Shown: positions 17,487 to 26,454, numbered from the stretch's first letter. The stretch: DNA of 64,000 nt from Streptomyces sp. NBC_00659 (GCF_036226925.1 NZ_CP109031.1:1798001-1862000); one strand, 5' to 3'. Program-made: numbers and translations. Notes: generated from the sequence alone by a model not told the origin.

Positions 17487-17963
17487 ATGCGGAGCATGGA
17501 AGAGTCCCCCCACGAGTCCCGCGGTGAGCGACAAGCTCTCGCAAGGAGGGTGGGCGAGTACCTCACAAATGCCGCGACAGCGGCCGGGTACGACGTACGC
17601 CCACGAGCCGGTGGCCGGGCTCAGCTGGCCATCGCGATAGGAGTGAGCCTGACGACGATCAGCAGAACACTGGAAGGACGGACCCTCCCCCTTCCCTCGC
17701 AACTGACCACATGGGCGTCAGTACTTGGCCTCGACCAGCGAGAGATGTTGGTCAACAGCGGGATGCTTCCCCCGGAACACGGGCCTCAGCCCGCGGTGCG
17801 GAGGGTAGCCTCAGTAACACTCACCCCGGAGGAGGCCATGGACGCATGGGGAATCACTGATCTCAGAATCCGCACACTGCTCAGCGGGAACATCGTCCAA
17901 GCTATCGAGCTCCAAAAGGATCTCGACGCCGACGACAGCCGGGGGGCCACTGCAAGGGGGTAA
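17487..17963 (+). CDS. Cro/C1-type helix-turn-helix regulator
   Basis: A 158-residue DNA-binding protein. ARRVGEYLTNAATAAGYDVR is helix 1, GGRAQLAIAIGVSLTTISRT covers the helix-turn-helix, and LEGRTLPLPSQLTTWASVLG completes the domain (about residues 12-85). The C-terminal half, with TPEEAMDAWGI and LRIRTLLSGNIVQAIELQK, would dimerise. ATG at 17487 is preferred, but ATG 17496 is possible; neither has a strong ribosome binding site. A set of three repeat sites ends 15 bases upstream, which suggests autoregulation. Codon use is less GC-biased than in nearby genes, so the patch may have been acquired. Confidence 0.78.
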   Translation: MRSMEESPHESRGERQALARRVGEYLTNAATAAGYDVRPRAGGRAQLAIAIGVSLTTISRTLEGRTLPLPSQLTTWASVLGLDQREMLVNSGMLPPEHGPQPAVRRVASVTLTPEEAMDAWGITDLRIRTLLSGNIVQAIELQKDLDADDSRGATARG

Positions 17964-17969
17964 CGAAAC

Positions 17970-18545
17970 GTGGCGTACAGACTGGCATCCGCGTCCACCG
18001 CCAGCTGCACAGCCGGCTGGACATTCGTGGGCGCGGGTGTCTGGCACCATACATGGGAGTTGGCGACAGTCGGGATCGGCCTGTTAACCATGGGCTTGGC
18101 CGGAGCACTTGCGGCCGTGCTCCGTCACATGGTGACGCAGGTCGACGCCCGCACACGACATGATCTCAGCGTCATGGCGGAGCACAGACGCCGCCTCGAG
18201 CTGGACATGCAGAAGCGCGAGCTGGACCTGGCCCAGCGAGAGAAAGCCATGGCCCGCAGGGCCACCGTCACAGCCATCAGACTCGGCAGCCATGCCAGAG
18301 CCCTCGACGAGGCGCGGAACGCGAACACGGCACTCCGCGCCAAGAACTCCCAGCTCATGCAGGAGATCGAGGAAGTCAACGACGAGCGCAACCAACTGAT
18401 CACGGCAGAGCTCACCTTCGCCCACGACCGGTTCACCTCGAAGACGTACGGGGGTCTGCGCGCTGTTGTCGGCAGCGAGCGGCCCCACCCCGACCCACAC
18501 GCACAGGCAGGTTACGGAAACCGTCCCCCGCGATCTGGATCCTGA
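17970..18545 (+). CDS. membrane-anchored coiled-coil protein
   Basis: A 191-residue protein of unknown function. The GTG at 17970 follows the upstream stop by six bases and has an AAGGGGG site, so the gene is co-transcribed with the Cro/C1-type regulator. Two hydrophobic segments lie at about residues 12-32 (TAGWTFVGAGVW) and 33-53 (LATVGIGLLTMGLAGALAAV). A long Arg/Glu-rich coiled coil follows (about 65-150: RRRLELDMQKRELDLAQREK, then NSQLMQEIEEVNDERNQL), with a Pro-rich tail. It would sit in the membrane with the coil in the cytoplasm. The pairing suggests a regulator with its membrane partner. Confidence 0.7.
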   Translation: MAYRLASASTASCTAGWTFVGAGVWHHTWELATVGIGLLTMGLAGALAAVLRHMVTQVDARTRHDLSVMAEHRRRLELDMQKRELDLAQREKAMARRATVTAIRLGSHARALDEARNANTALRAKNSQLMQEIEEVNDERNQLITAELTFAHDRFTSKTYGGLRAVVGSERPHPDPHAQAGYGNRPPRSGS

Positions 18546-18598
18546 GCACCACCCTGCGAAAACGTTCCACCGAACCGTCCACCCATCCATACGGTGAA

Positions 18599-18624
18599 CA
18601 ACTCCCTTCCGTTCAAAGGAGTTG
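18599..18624 (+). terminator. hairpin after the membrane coiled-coil gene
   Basis: CAACTCC (18599-18605) pairs with GGAGTTG (18618-18624) around 12 bases. It lies 53 bases past the stop and would separate the accessory unit from purB. Confidence 0.5.
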
Positions 18625-18829
18625 AGCGTCAATCCGCCGGATTCACCGGCGGGCGCAGGAGCGACGACGTGGTCTGCGGTGCGCACCGAACGCGACACCT
18701 CCGTCCCGTCCCCGCACCTCTCACGCACGCCCCGGTCCGCCGGGGGGTGCCGCTCCGCCGCGACCTGCGCATCCAGGACGCCCCGGACATAACAGGAGCC
18801 GCGCCGGACAGCCGGTATGCTCCATTCAC

Positions 18830-20272
18830 GTGACTGCCGCGCCTGCAAAGCCCCGTATCCCCAACGTTCTCGCCGGACGCTACGCCTCCGCCGAGCTCGC
18901 CACGCTCTGGTCCCCCGAGCAGAAGGTCAAGCTGGAGCGTCAGCTCTGGCTCGCCGTGCTGCGGGCCCAGAAGGACCTCGGGATCGAGGTGCCGGACGCC
19001 GCCGTCGCCGACTACGAGCGCGTCCTCGACCAGGTCGACCTCGCCTCCATCGCCGAGCGCGAGAAGGTCACCCGGCACGACGTGAAGGCGCGGATCGAGG
19101 AGTTCAACGACCTCGCCGGCCACGAGCACGTGCACAAGGGCATGACGTCCCGCGACCTCACCGAGAACGTCGAGCAGCTGCAGATCCGGCTCTCCCTGGA
19201 GCTGATGCGCGACCGTACGGTGGCGGTCCTCGCCCGGCTGGCCAAGCTCGCCGGCGAGTACGCCGAGCTGGTCATGGCCGGCCGCTCGCACAACGTGGCC
19301 GCGCAGGCCACCACCCTGGGCAAGCGCTTCGCGACCGCCGCGGACGAGATGCTCGTCGCATACGGCCGCCTCGAGGAGCTGCTCGGCCGCTACCCGCTGC
19401 GCGGCATCAAGGGCCCGGTCGGCACGGCCCAGGACATGCTCGACCTGCTGGGCGGCGACGCGGCCAAGCTCGCGGACCTGGAGCAGCGGATCGCCGGGCA
19501 CCTCGGCTTCTCGCAGGCCTTCACCTCCGTCGGCCAGGTCTACCCCCGCTCCCTGGACTACGACGTCGTGACCGCCCTGGTGCAGCTCGCGGCCGCCCCG
19601 TCCTCGACCGCCAAGACGATCCGGCTCATGGCCGGGCACGAGCTGGTCACCGAGGGCTTCAAGCCCGGCCAGGTCGGCTCCTCGGCGATGCCGCACAAGA
19701 TGAACACCCGCTCGTGCGAGCGCGTCAACGGTCTGATGGTCATCCTGCGCGGCTACGCGTCGATGACCGGCGAGCTGGCCGGCGACCAGTGGAACGAGGG
19801 CGACGTGTCGTGCTCGGTGGTGCGCCGGGTCGCGCTGCCGGACGCGTTCTTCGCGCTGGACGGCCTGCTGGAGACGTTCCTGACCGTCCTCGACGAGTTC
19901 GGCGCCTTCCCTGCGGTCGTCGCCCGCGAGCTGGACCGCTACCTGCCGTTCCTCGCGACGACCAAGGTCCTGATGGGTGCGGTGCGCGCCGGTGTCGGCC
20001 GTGAGGTCGCCCACGAGGCGATCAAGGAGAACGCCGTCGCCTCCGCCCTGGCCATGCGCGAGCAGGGCACCGAGCGCAACGAGCTGCTCGACAAGCTCGC
20101 CGCGGACGAGCGGATCCCGCTGGACCGTGCGCAGCTCGACGAGCTGATGGCCGACAAGCTGTCCTTCACGGGAGCCGCGGCCGACCAGGTGGCCGTCGTC
20201 GTCGGCCGCGTCGAGGAGATCGTGAAGCAGCACCCGGAGGCCGCGGGCTACACGCCCGGCGCGATCCTCTGA
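18830..20272 (+). CDS. purB: adenylosuccinate lyase
   Basis: Cleaves SAICAR and adenylosuccinate, giving fumarate, in de novo purine and AMP synthesis. The 480-residue protein reads from a GTG at 18830. IPNVLAGRYASAELATLWSP is the family start, HDVKARIEEFNDLAGHEHVH contains a conserved active-site region, and TSRDLTENVEQLQ follows. The fumarate-lyase signature GSSAMPHKMNTR lies near residue 284. The length suits the longer actinobacterial form. The gene stands alone between an accessory patch and a nucleotidyltransferase. Confidence 0.96.
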   Translation: MTAAPAKPRIPNVLAGRYASAELATLWSPEQKVKLERQLWLAVLRAQKDLGIEVPDAAVADYERVLDQVDLASIAEREKVTRHDVKARIEEFNDLAGHEHVHKGMTSRDLTENVEQLQIRLSLELMRDRTVAVLARLAKLAGEYAELVMAGRSHNVAAQATTLGKRFATAADEMLVAYGRLEELLGRYPLRGIKGPVGTAQDMLDLLGGDAAKLADLEQRIAGHLGFSQAFTSVGQVYPRSLDYDVVTALVQLAAAPSSTAKTIRLMAGHELVTEGFKPGQVGSSAMPHKMNTRSCERVNGLMVILRGYASMTGELAGDQWNEGDVSCSVVRRVALPDAFFALDGLLETFLTVLDEFGAFPAVVARELDRYLPFLATTKVLMGAVRAGVGREVAHEAIKENAVASALAMREQGTERNELLDKLAADERIPLDRAQLDELMADKLSFTGAAADQVAVVVGRVEEIVKQHPEAAGYTPGAIL

Positions 20273-20421
20273 CACACCTCGCTCAAGCGGACCTGGAGGC
20301 CGCCCGCGACCGGCCGCTCGTGCCGGACACCCTCGCGGTCGGCCTCTCGGCGTTCTCCGGTGGTGTGCGGCCGCTCTGAAACGGGTCGCGGCCGGAAACG
20401 CGCCTCGGCAGAATCCGGGGT

Positions 20422-21237
20422 ATGGAGCGTCTGACGGAGATCGCGAACCTGCTGACCGAGGTCGACGGCGTCGTCGGTGTGTGTCTGGGAGGCAGCCGGG
20501 CCAGTGGCACGCACGGCCCCGACTCCGACTTCGATCTGGGCCTCTACTACCGGCCGCCGCTGGACACCGCGGCCCTGCGCCTGCTCGCGGCCCGGCTGAC
20601 CGGTGGCCCGGTGGACGTCACCGAGCCGGGCGGCTGGGGACCGTGGGTGGACGGCGGCGGCTGGCTGACCGTCGACGGTCACCGGGTCGACTGGATCTAC
20701 CGTGACCTGGACCGGGTGCGCCGCGTCTGGCGGCAGTGCCTCGCCGGGCGGTTCGAGATCGGTGTCCAGCCAGGACATCCCCTGGGTGTCTACTCCCACA
20801 CCTACGCCGGTGAGCTGGCCGTCGGACGGATCCTCGCCGACCCCGGCGGTGAGCTGCGGACCCTGCGGGAGCAGACGCGCCGCTACCCCGAGCCGCTGCG
20901 CGAAGCACTCATGGACAACGCGCGGTGGGAGGCACCGTTCATCCTTGCGGGCGCCCGCAAGGGAGCTGCTCGCGGAGATGTCTTCTACGTCTCCGGCTGT
21001 CTCTTCCGCGCGGTCGGACTTCTCGTTCACGCCCTCCACGCCCAGGCCCGACGTTGGGTGCTCAACGAAAAGGGGGCGGTCCGGGCGGCGGGAGAACTCG
21101 CGGTCGCCCCGCGGGAGTTCGCCGGACGGGCTCAGGGACTGTTTTCCGCGCTGGGCACCACCCCGGAGACACTGGCTGCCGCGCTCGACGACGCCGAGGG
21201 CCTGGTCGCCGAGGTGTGCGGTCGCCTCGACGGCTGA
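20422..21237 (+). CDS. nucleotidyltransferase-domain protein (MNT-like, single gene)
   Basis: A 271-residue protein with a polymerase-beta-type nucleotidyltransferase fold at the N-terminus. The motif GGSRASGTHGPDSDFDLG (residues 23-40) supplies the GS and the D-x-D pair that binds metal; a third acidic residue may be the D in HRVDWIYRDLD. The rest is helical and resembles the C-terminal part of streptomycete nucleotidyltransferase/DUF4037 proteins. The target, a small molecule or a protein, is unknown. No HEPN partner gene lies beside it, so it is not a standard MNT/HEPN toxin-antitoxin pair. Confidence 0.8.
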   Translation: MERLTEIANLLTEVDGVVGVCLGGSRASGTHGPDSDFDLGLYYRPPLDTAALRLLAARLTGGPVDVTEPGGWGPWVDGGGWLTVDGHRVDWIYRDLDRVRRVWRQCLAGRFEIGVQPGHPLGVYSHTYAGELAVGRILADPGGELRTLREQTRRYPEPLREALMDNARWEAPFILAGARKGAARGDVFYVSGCLFRAVGLLVHALHAQARRWVLNEKGAVRAAGELAVAPREFAGRAQGLFSALGTTPETLAAALDDAEGLVAEVCGRLDG

Positions 21238-21591
21238 TCGGGTCCCGAACGGGATGGTCTCCGTGTCACCGCATCATGGTGGTCACGCCGGCGCGGTCAC
21301 CCCCTCACGGCAGGTCTGCCTCCGCGATCACCGAATCAAGGCCGGTTAGTCTCCGCGCTCACCGCATCAAAGCCGACCGGTCTCCGCGCTCACCGCGTCA
21401 GGGCGGGTCGGTCTCCGTGATCACCGCCGGCAACCCCGGGACCGCCGTACGACCCGGCGACCGACCCGCCGTGCCCGTGTGAAGTCCTCGGCGCACAGCC
21501 GGTCGATCGTGGCGAGATGCTGCGCGATGGTCATGACGTCCAGTAAAGCCGCCGCCACTGACAATGGGTGAGGCTCAGGAAGCCAGTGCGG
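21238..21591. repeat. gene-free stretch with degenerate ~30-bp tandem repeats
   Basis: From about 21311 to 21430 the phrase GGTCTCCGCGCTCACCGCATC recurs in pieces about 30 bp apart, with sliding differences (four partial units). On the minus strand, 21421-21534 holds a 37-codon frame starting MTIAQHLATIDRLCAED that looks like the beginning of a protein and then runs into the repeats; it may be a gene remnant. No promoter or RNA was recognised. Confidence 0.55.
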
Positions 21592-22317
21592 TCACGCGTC
21601 CCTGCGCCGGACGCACCACGCCCCCGCGCCCAGAGCCGCGGCGGTCCACAGCGCGGTCACGGCGAGCCCGCTCCAGGGCCCAAGGGCGCCGTCCCACGAC
21701 GCGTGCAGGACCGTCTGCCCGGCCTTGTCCGGCAGGAAGTCCGCCACACTCCCCGACGCGCTCCCCACGACGAAGGACACGATCAGGAGGAACGGGATCA
21801 GGATGCTCAGCGTGGCGACCCCGCTGCGCAGGACGGCTGCCAGGCCCGCCGCGAACAGGGCCATCAAGGACAGGTAGACGGCGCAGCCGACCACGCCCCG
21901 GAGCTCCTCCGTCCAGGTCAGGGCGTCGGCCCGGGAACCGAGCACGGACGTCCCGACGACCAGACCGATCACGCCCGTGACCAGGCCGATCCCCAGAGCC
22001 GGTACGCCGATCGCCACCGTCTTGGCCAGGAACCAGCGCCCCCGGACGGGCACCGCGGCCAGCGAGACGCGGAGCGCGCCGCCCTGGTACTCGGCCGAGA
22101 CCGCCTGGGCTCCGAAGGTGATGGCCGCGATCTGGCCGAAACTGACACCGAAGAAGGTCGAGAAGAGCGGGTCGAACTCCGGGTCGTCGGAGTTGTCGAG
22201 TCCGGCGAGCGCCGAGAACGCGACCGTGGCCACGAGGACGGCGAGCAGGCTCCAGAGGAGCGAGCGCAGGGTTCGGATCTTGATCCATTCCGCGCGGAGT
22301 ACGGGTGCGAAGGACAC
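21592..22317 (-). CDS. ABC-2 type transporter permease
   Basis: A 241-residue integral membrane protein from a GTG at 22317. An N-terminal amphipathic start (VLRAEWIKIRTLRS) leads to six hydrophobic segments, for example LLAVLVATVAFSALAGL, ALGIGLVTGVIGLVVGTSVL, CAVYLSLMALFAAGLAAVL, ATLSILIPFLLIVSFVVG and LAVTALWTAAALGAGAW. This is the usual ABC-2 layout of drug or lipid exporters. It begins two bases after the ATPase stop. The divergent two-component genes suggest induction by cell-envelope stress or an antibiotic. Confidence 0.88.
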   Translation of the reverse strand: MSFAPVLRAEWIKIRTLRSLLWSLLAVLVATVAFSALAGLDNSDDPEFDPLFSTFFGVSFGQIAAITFGAQAVSAEYQGGALRVSLAAVPVRGRWFLAKTVAIGVPALGIGLVTGVIGLVVGTSVLGSRADALTWTEELRGVVGCAVYLSLMALFAAGLAAVLRSGVATLSILIPFLLIVSFVVGSASGSVADFLPDKAGQTVLHASWDGALGPWSGLAVTALWTAAALGAGAWCVRRRDA

Positions 22318-22319
22318 GG

Positions 22320-23249
22320 TCAGACCTCCTGAGGCTGTGTCGGGGCGGCGGCGAACTCGGTCTCGGCGGCCGTCAGATCCAGATAGGCCTGCTCCAACGT
22401 CCCTTCTTCCGCAGCGAGTTCGAGGATGGAGAGACCCGCGGCCGAGGTGAGGCGCCCGATGTCCTCCAGTCCTGCGTCGAACGCGGTCCAGCGGCCGTCC
22501 TCGCCCTCGACGGCCTCGATGCCGCGCTCCGCCAGCAGGCCCCCCAGGGCACGGCTGTCCGTGCTGCGGACCCGGACGCGAGGCCGCACGCGCGCGTCGA
22601 TGAACGCGCGCATGGGCATGTCGGCCAGGAGTCTGCCGCGGCCGAGGACGACTAGCTGGTCGGCGAAGGAGGCGGTCTCGTTCATGAGGTGGCTGGAGAC
22701 GAGGACGGTGCGCCCTTCCCTGGCCAGCCGGCGCAGCAGCTCCCGGATCCAGATGATCCCTTCGGGGTCCAGGCCGTTCGACGGTTCGTCCAGGAGCATC
22801 ACGGGCGGGTCGCCGAGCAGGGCGGCCGCGATGCCCAGACGCTGACGCATGCCCAGGGAGTACGTCTTCACCCGGTGCCGGGCCACCGCGGCGAGCCCCG
22901 TCTCCTCCAGCACCTCGTCGACCCGGCGTTCGGGGATGCGGTTGGTCGCGGCGAGGGCCCGCAGGTGGTTCCGGGCGGTCCGCGATCCGTGCGCGGCTCC
23001 CGCGTCGAGGAGGGCGCCCACCTTCCGGAGCGGTTCGTCGAGGGTGGCGTACGCGTGGCCCCCGATGGTGGCGGTGCCGGAAGTGGGCCGGTCCAGGCCC
23101 AGCACGAGCCGCATGGTGGTGGACTTTCCGGCGCCGTTGGGGCCGAGGAATCCGGTGACACGGCCGGGGAGAACGCTGAAGGTCAGGTGGTCCACGGCAC
23201 GCTTGCTGCCGTACTCCTTGGTCAGGTCTCGGACGTCGATGCTGGTCAT
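22320..23249 (-). CDS. ABC-2 transporter ATP-binding protein (DrrA type)
   Basis: ATPase partner of the downstream permease, 309 residues from the ATG at 23249. Walker A is GPNGAGKST, the signature is YSLGMRQRLGIAAAL, Walker B is VMLLDEPSNGLDPEGI, and the switch His lies in LVSSHLMNE. The C-terminal part past about residue 215 is the extension found in DrrA/BcrA-like drug resistance ATPases. The gene is transcribed away from the histidine kinase gene across 108 bases. A longer reading of the frame into the kinase region is spurious. Confidence 0.93.
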   Translation of the reverse strand: MTSIDVRDLTKEYGSKRAVDHLTFSVLPGRVTGFLGPNGAGKSTTMRLVLGLDRPTSGTATIGGHAYATLDEPLRKVGALLDAGAAHGSRTARNHLRALAATNRIPERRVDEVLEETGLAAVARHRVKTYSLGMRQRLGIAAALLGDPPVMLLDEPSNGLDPEGIIWIRELLRRLAREGRTVLVSSHLMNETASFADQLVVLGRGRLLADMPMRAFIDARVRPRVRVRSTDSRALGGLLAERGIEAVEGEDGRWTAFDAGLEDIGRLTSAAGLSILELAAEEGTLEQAYLDLTAAETEFAAAPTQPQEV

Positions 23250-23305
23250 GGGCCCAGCGTGGCGGCCGCGGACCGGCTCCCGCCTCCCCCGCGGGTGGAG
23301 ATCCT

Positions 23306-23323
23306 CTCCCCCGCCCGGGGGAG
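23306..23323. promoter_or_regulatory. CTCCCCC/GGGGGAG dyad between ABC and kinase genes
   Basis: CTCCCCC (23306-23312) and GGGGGAG (23317-23323) are perfect arms with a 4-bp spacer, centred in the 108-bp divergent promoter region. It is a plausible binding site for the NarL-type response regulator encoded nearby, or a hairpin. Confidence 0.5.
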
Positions 23324-23357
23324 GTCCGTTGTCAGTGCTCGCTGGCAGGATGGCGCA

Positions 23358-24521
23358 ATGGCCCAATTTCTGCGCCCGCTGCTGTGGGGGACGACGTACA
23401 CGCGTTTGCTGCACTTGTGGGTGCCGATGCTGTTCACCAGTGTGTGGCTGTTCATCGACTTGTCGAAGCCGTGGGTGCCCGCGGTGATGGTGATTCCCCT
23501 GGGGCTGATCCCGGCCGTGCGGCGGGGCGAGGGTGTGCAGGCCCGTTTCATGCTGGCGCCGGGTGAGCGGGGCGGTGAGGACACGGCGTTCTCGATCGCT
23601 CCTTCCGTCGGGTGGCGGGACCGGTGGCGGACCGTGCTCTGGCTGGAAGCGCGCATCCTGCTGGGCTGGGTGGCTTGCGGTGTCACCGTCTGGCTGCCCG
23701 TGTTCGCTGTCGATCTCGGCAGAGCGGCCACCGGTTACCGGCCCACCGACGATCCCGCGGTAATGCTCCTGGACCCGCACTGGAGCTGCGCGCTGCTCAT
23801 CCCGCTGCCCCTGCTGGCCCTGTACGGCGTGGTGGTCGGCCTCGGTGAGCTGACCACGGCGCTCGCTCGGCGGCTCCTCGGTCCCTCCCCCACCGAGCGG
23901 CTCGCCGCGTTGGAGGAGCGGACCGAACAGCTCCTGGAGCGCAATCGCATCGCCCGCGAGCTCCACGACTCCATCGGACACGCGCTGACGGTCGCGGTGG
24001 TGCAGGCCGGCGCCGCGCGCGCGGCCGGCGACCCGGAGTTCACCTCCCGTGCCCTGGCCGCCATCGAGGAGACCGGACGGTCCGCCCTGGAGGATCTGGA
24101 GCGGGTGCTGGGCGTGCTGCGCGAGGCGCGGCGTCCCGTGAGCAGCCGTCCCACGCTGACCGACGCCGACCGGCTGCTGGAGTCCGCGCGCACCTCGGGG
24201 GCCAAGGTGGACGCAGAGGTCTCGGGCCCGTTGGAGACGGTGGCCGGTCCGGTGTCCAGAGAGGGCTACCGCATCCTCCAGGAGTCGCTCACCAATGTGC
24301 TCCGCCATGCCGGGAGCGTCCCGGTGCGGGTCCGTATCGAGGTCAGGGACGGCACGCTCTCCCTGGAGGTCCGCAATCCGCTGCCGGACGGCAGAGCCGG
24401 TCCCGGGCGGGGCAGCGGTCTGCGCGGCATTCGGGAGCGGGCCGCGCTGCTCGGCGGCAGCGCCCGGACGGGCCCGCACGAGGGTGACTGGCAGGTGCAC
24501 GCCGAGATTCCGTCGCACTGA
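23358..24521 (+). CDS. sensor histidine kinase (NarX/DesK type, HisKA_3)
   Basis: A 387-residue membrane kinase. The ATG at 23358 starts the family N-terminus; an upstream open frame overlaps the ABC gene and is rejected. Hydrophobic segments lie at about 20-60 and 95-170. HisKA_3 is ERNRIARELHDSIGHALTV with phospho-acceptor H203. The HATPase domain has EGYRILQESLTNVLRHAG (N box) and GRGSGLRGIRERAALLGG (G box). The response regulator gene begins 14 bases after the stop. Confidence 0.92.
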   Translation: MAQFLRPLLWGTTYTRLLHLWVPMLFTSVWLFIDLSKPWVPAVMVIPLGLIPAVRRGEGVQARFMLAPGERGGEDTAFSIAPSVGWRDRWRTVLWLEARILLGWVACGVTVWLPVFAVDLGRAATGYRPTDDPAVMLLDPHWSCALLIPLPLLALYGVVVGLGELTTALARRLLGPSPTERLAALEERTEQLLERNRIARELHDSIGHALTVAVVQAGAARAAGDPEFTSRALAAIEETGRSALEDLERVLGVLREARRPVSSRPTLTDADRLLESARTSGAKVDAEVSGPLETVAGPVSREGYRILQESLTNVLRHAGSVPVRVRIEVRDGTLSLEVRNPLPDGRAGPGRGSGLRGIRERAALLGGSARTGPHEGDWQVHAEIPSH

Positions 24522-24535
24522 TCTACGCTGGCCGG

Positions 24536-25198
24536 ATGCCGGTCACCGTTCTGCTCGTCGACGACGAACCCCTCGTACGCGCGGGGCTGCGCGCCGTGCT
24601 GGAGGCGCAGCCCGACATCGAGGTCGTCGGTGAGGCCGCCGACGGCGCCGCCGTGATCCCGCTCGTCCGGCAGTTGCGGCCGGACGTGGTCGCCATGGAT
24701 GTCCGGATGCCGCTGATGGACGGCATCGAGGCCACCCGCGCGGTGCTGCGGACCGTCACCGATCCGCCGAAGATCCTTGTCGTGACGACGTTCGAGAACG
24801 ACGAGTACGTCTACGAGGCGCTGCGCGCCGGGGCCGACGGCTTCCTCCTGAAGCGGGCGCGGCCGGCCGAGATCGTGCACGCGGTGCGGCTGGTGGCCGA
24901 GGGCGAGTCCCTGCTGTTCCCCGCCTCCGTACGGCAGTTGGCGGCCGAGTACGGGGAGACAGGCGGGAATCCGGCGGCGCGGGCGGTCATGGATCGGGCC
25001 GCGCTGACCGAGCGCGAGGCGGACGTGCTGCGGCTGATGGCACGGGGCATGTCCAACGCCGAGATCGCCGCGCGGCTGGTCGTCGGCACGGAGACGGTCA
25101 AGTCGCACGTCAGCTCCGTACTGACGAAGCTGGGTGCCCGGGACCGTACTCAGGCGGTCATCGCGGCCTACGAGTCGGGGTTCGTGGCGCCGGGCTGA
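24536..25198 (+). CDS. NarL/LuxR-type response regulator
   Basis: A 220-residue regulator paired with the upstream kinase. The receiver domain (1-120) has the acidic pair D9-D10, the phospho-acceptor D55 in VVAMDVRMPLMDG, the Thr in VVTTFENDEY and the Lys in FLLKRARP. The LuxR helix-turn-helix (about 153-215) has LTEREADVLRLMARGMSN, EIAARLVVGTETVKSHVS and VLTKLGARDRTQAV. The divergent ABC transporter is its likely target. Confidence 0.95.
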   Translation: MPVTVLLVDDEPLVRAGLRAVLEAQPDIEVVGEAADGAAVIPLVRQLRPDVVAMDVRMPLMDGIEATRAVLRTVTDPPKILVVTTFENDEYVYEALRAGADGFLLKRARPAEIVHAVRLVAEGESLLFPASVRQLAAEYGETGGNPAARAVMDRAALTEREADVLRLMARGMSNAEIAARLVVGTETVKSHVSSVLTKLGARDRTQAVIAAYESGFVAPG

Positions 25199-25296
25199 CG
25201 GCGGCCCGTGCACGGGAAAGGGTCCCCGGCCCTCGCCGGGGTCCCCCGCGACGAGTACGATCCGGCCAACACGCGTACAAGCTGGGAGGACGGACG

Positions 25297-26454
25297 TTGG
25301 GGCGGTTGACCGGCGGGGATCCCTCTCTGCTGCGACGGATCAATTCCGCGGTGGTCCTGCACGCCTTGCGTGCCACGGACTGCGCGACCCTCACCGAGAT
25401 CACCCGGGTGACCGGATTGTCACGGCCGACGGTCGAAGGGGTCGTCGAGGGGCTGATCGATAACGGGCTCGTCGTCGAGAAGGCGGCCGAGGAGGGTGCC
25501 GCACGGCGCCAGGGGCGTCCGGCGCGCAGGTTCCGGTTCCGGGCCGAGGCGGGGCATCTGCTGGGCCTGGAGATCGGACCTCACCGCGTCGCGGCGCTGC
25601 TCGCGGACCTGGACGGGCGCGTGATGGGCGCGATGGCCAAGGACGTGGACGAGACGGCGTCCGCCGACGAGCGGCTGGAACGGCTACGGGTGGCGGTCGC
25701 CGAGCTGCTGCGCAGGGCGGGTGTCGCCCGCAGTTCTCTGCGCGCGGTGGGTGTGGGAAGCCCAGGCATCGTGGAGGCGGACGGCACCGTGCGCCTGGGC
25801 ACGGCACTGCCGGAGTGGACGGGCCTGCCGCTGGGCGAGCGGCTGAGCCGCTCCTTCAAATGCCCGGTGCTCGTGGAGAACGACGCCAACGCGGCGGCGG
25901 TCGCGGAGCACTGGAAGGGCGCGGCGACCGACTCCGACGACGTCGTGTTCGTCCTGGCGGGGCTGAGTCCGGGTGCCGGCTCGCTGATCGGCGGGCGGCT
26001 GCACCGGGGGTTCGGCGGGGCGGCCGGCGAGATCGGAGCGCTGCACCTGCTGGGCCGTGATGTCACCCCCGAGACGCTGCTGTCGACGACGGACGAGCCG
26101 TTGCACCCGCTCGACGAGCAGGCCGTCGCCAAGGTGTTCGCTCTGGCCAGGGACGGTGACCAGCGGGCGCGTGCCGCGGTCGACCGCTTCATCCAGCGGC
26201 TGGTGCACGACGTGGCGGCCCTGGTCCTCGCCCTCGACCCGGAGCTGGTCGTCATCGGGGGCTGGGCGGCCGGCCTGGACGGCGTACTGGAGCCGCTGCG
26301 GAGGGAGTTGGCACGCTACTGCCTGCGTCCGCCGAGGGTGGCCCTCTCGATGCTGGGGGAAGCGGCCGTGGCGACCGGTGCGCTGCGGCTGGCCCTCGAC
26401 CATGTGGAGGAGCAGTTGTTCGCGGTGGAGGGAACCGTGACCGCGCGCCGCTGA
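25297..26454 (+). CDS. ROK family transcriptional regulator
   Basis: A 385-residue protein from a TTG at 25297 with GGGAGGA at 25284-25290. A MarR-like winged helix (about 8-75) has CATLTEITRVTGLSRPTVEG. The sugar-kinase fold has LLGLEIGPHRVAALLADLDG, the NDANAAAVAEHW segment and VIGGWAAGLDGVLEPL. It keeps GEIGA but has Ala where ROK proteins have the zinc-binding His (GEIGH), and lacks the CxCGxxGC cluster. Ligand binding, if any, would not use the canonical zinc site. It is convergent with the GntR gene. Confidence 0.9.
   Translation: MGRLTGGDPSLLRRINSAVVLHALRATDCATLTEITRVTGLSRPTVEGVVEGLIDNGLVVEKAAEEGAARRQGRPARRFRFRAEAGHLLGLEIGPHRVAALLADLDGRVMGAMAKDVDETASADERLERLRVAVAELLRRAGVARSSLRAVGVGSPGIVEADGTVRLGTALPEWTGLPLGERLSRSFKCPVLVENDANAAAVAEHWKGAATDSDDVVFVLAGLSPGAGSLIGGRLHRGFGGAAGEIGALHLLGRDVTPETLLSTTDEPLHPLDEQAVAKVFALARDGDQRARAAVDRFIQRLVHDVAALVLALDPELVVIGGWAAGLDGVLEPLRRELARYCLRPPRVALSMLGEAAVATGALRLALDHVEEQLFAVEGTVTARR

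Noticed and set aside
18629..20275. 548-residue minus-strand open frame opposite purB
   Set aside because: Antisense shadow of purB, without a start signal or recognisable domain.
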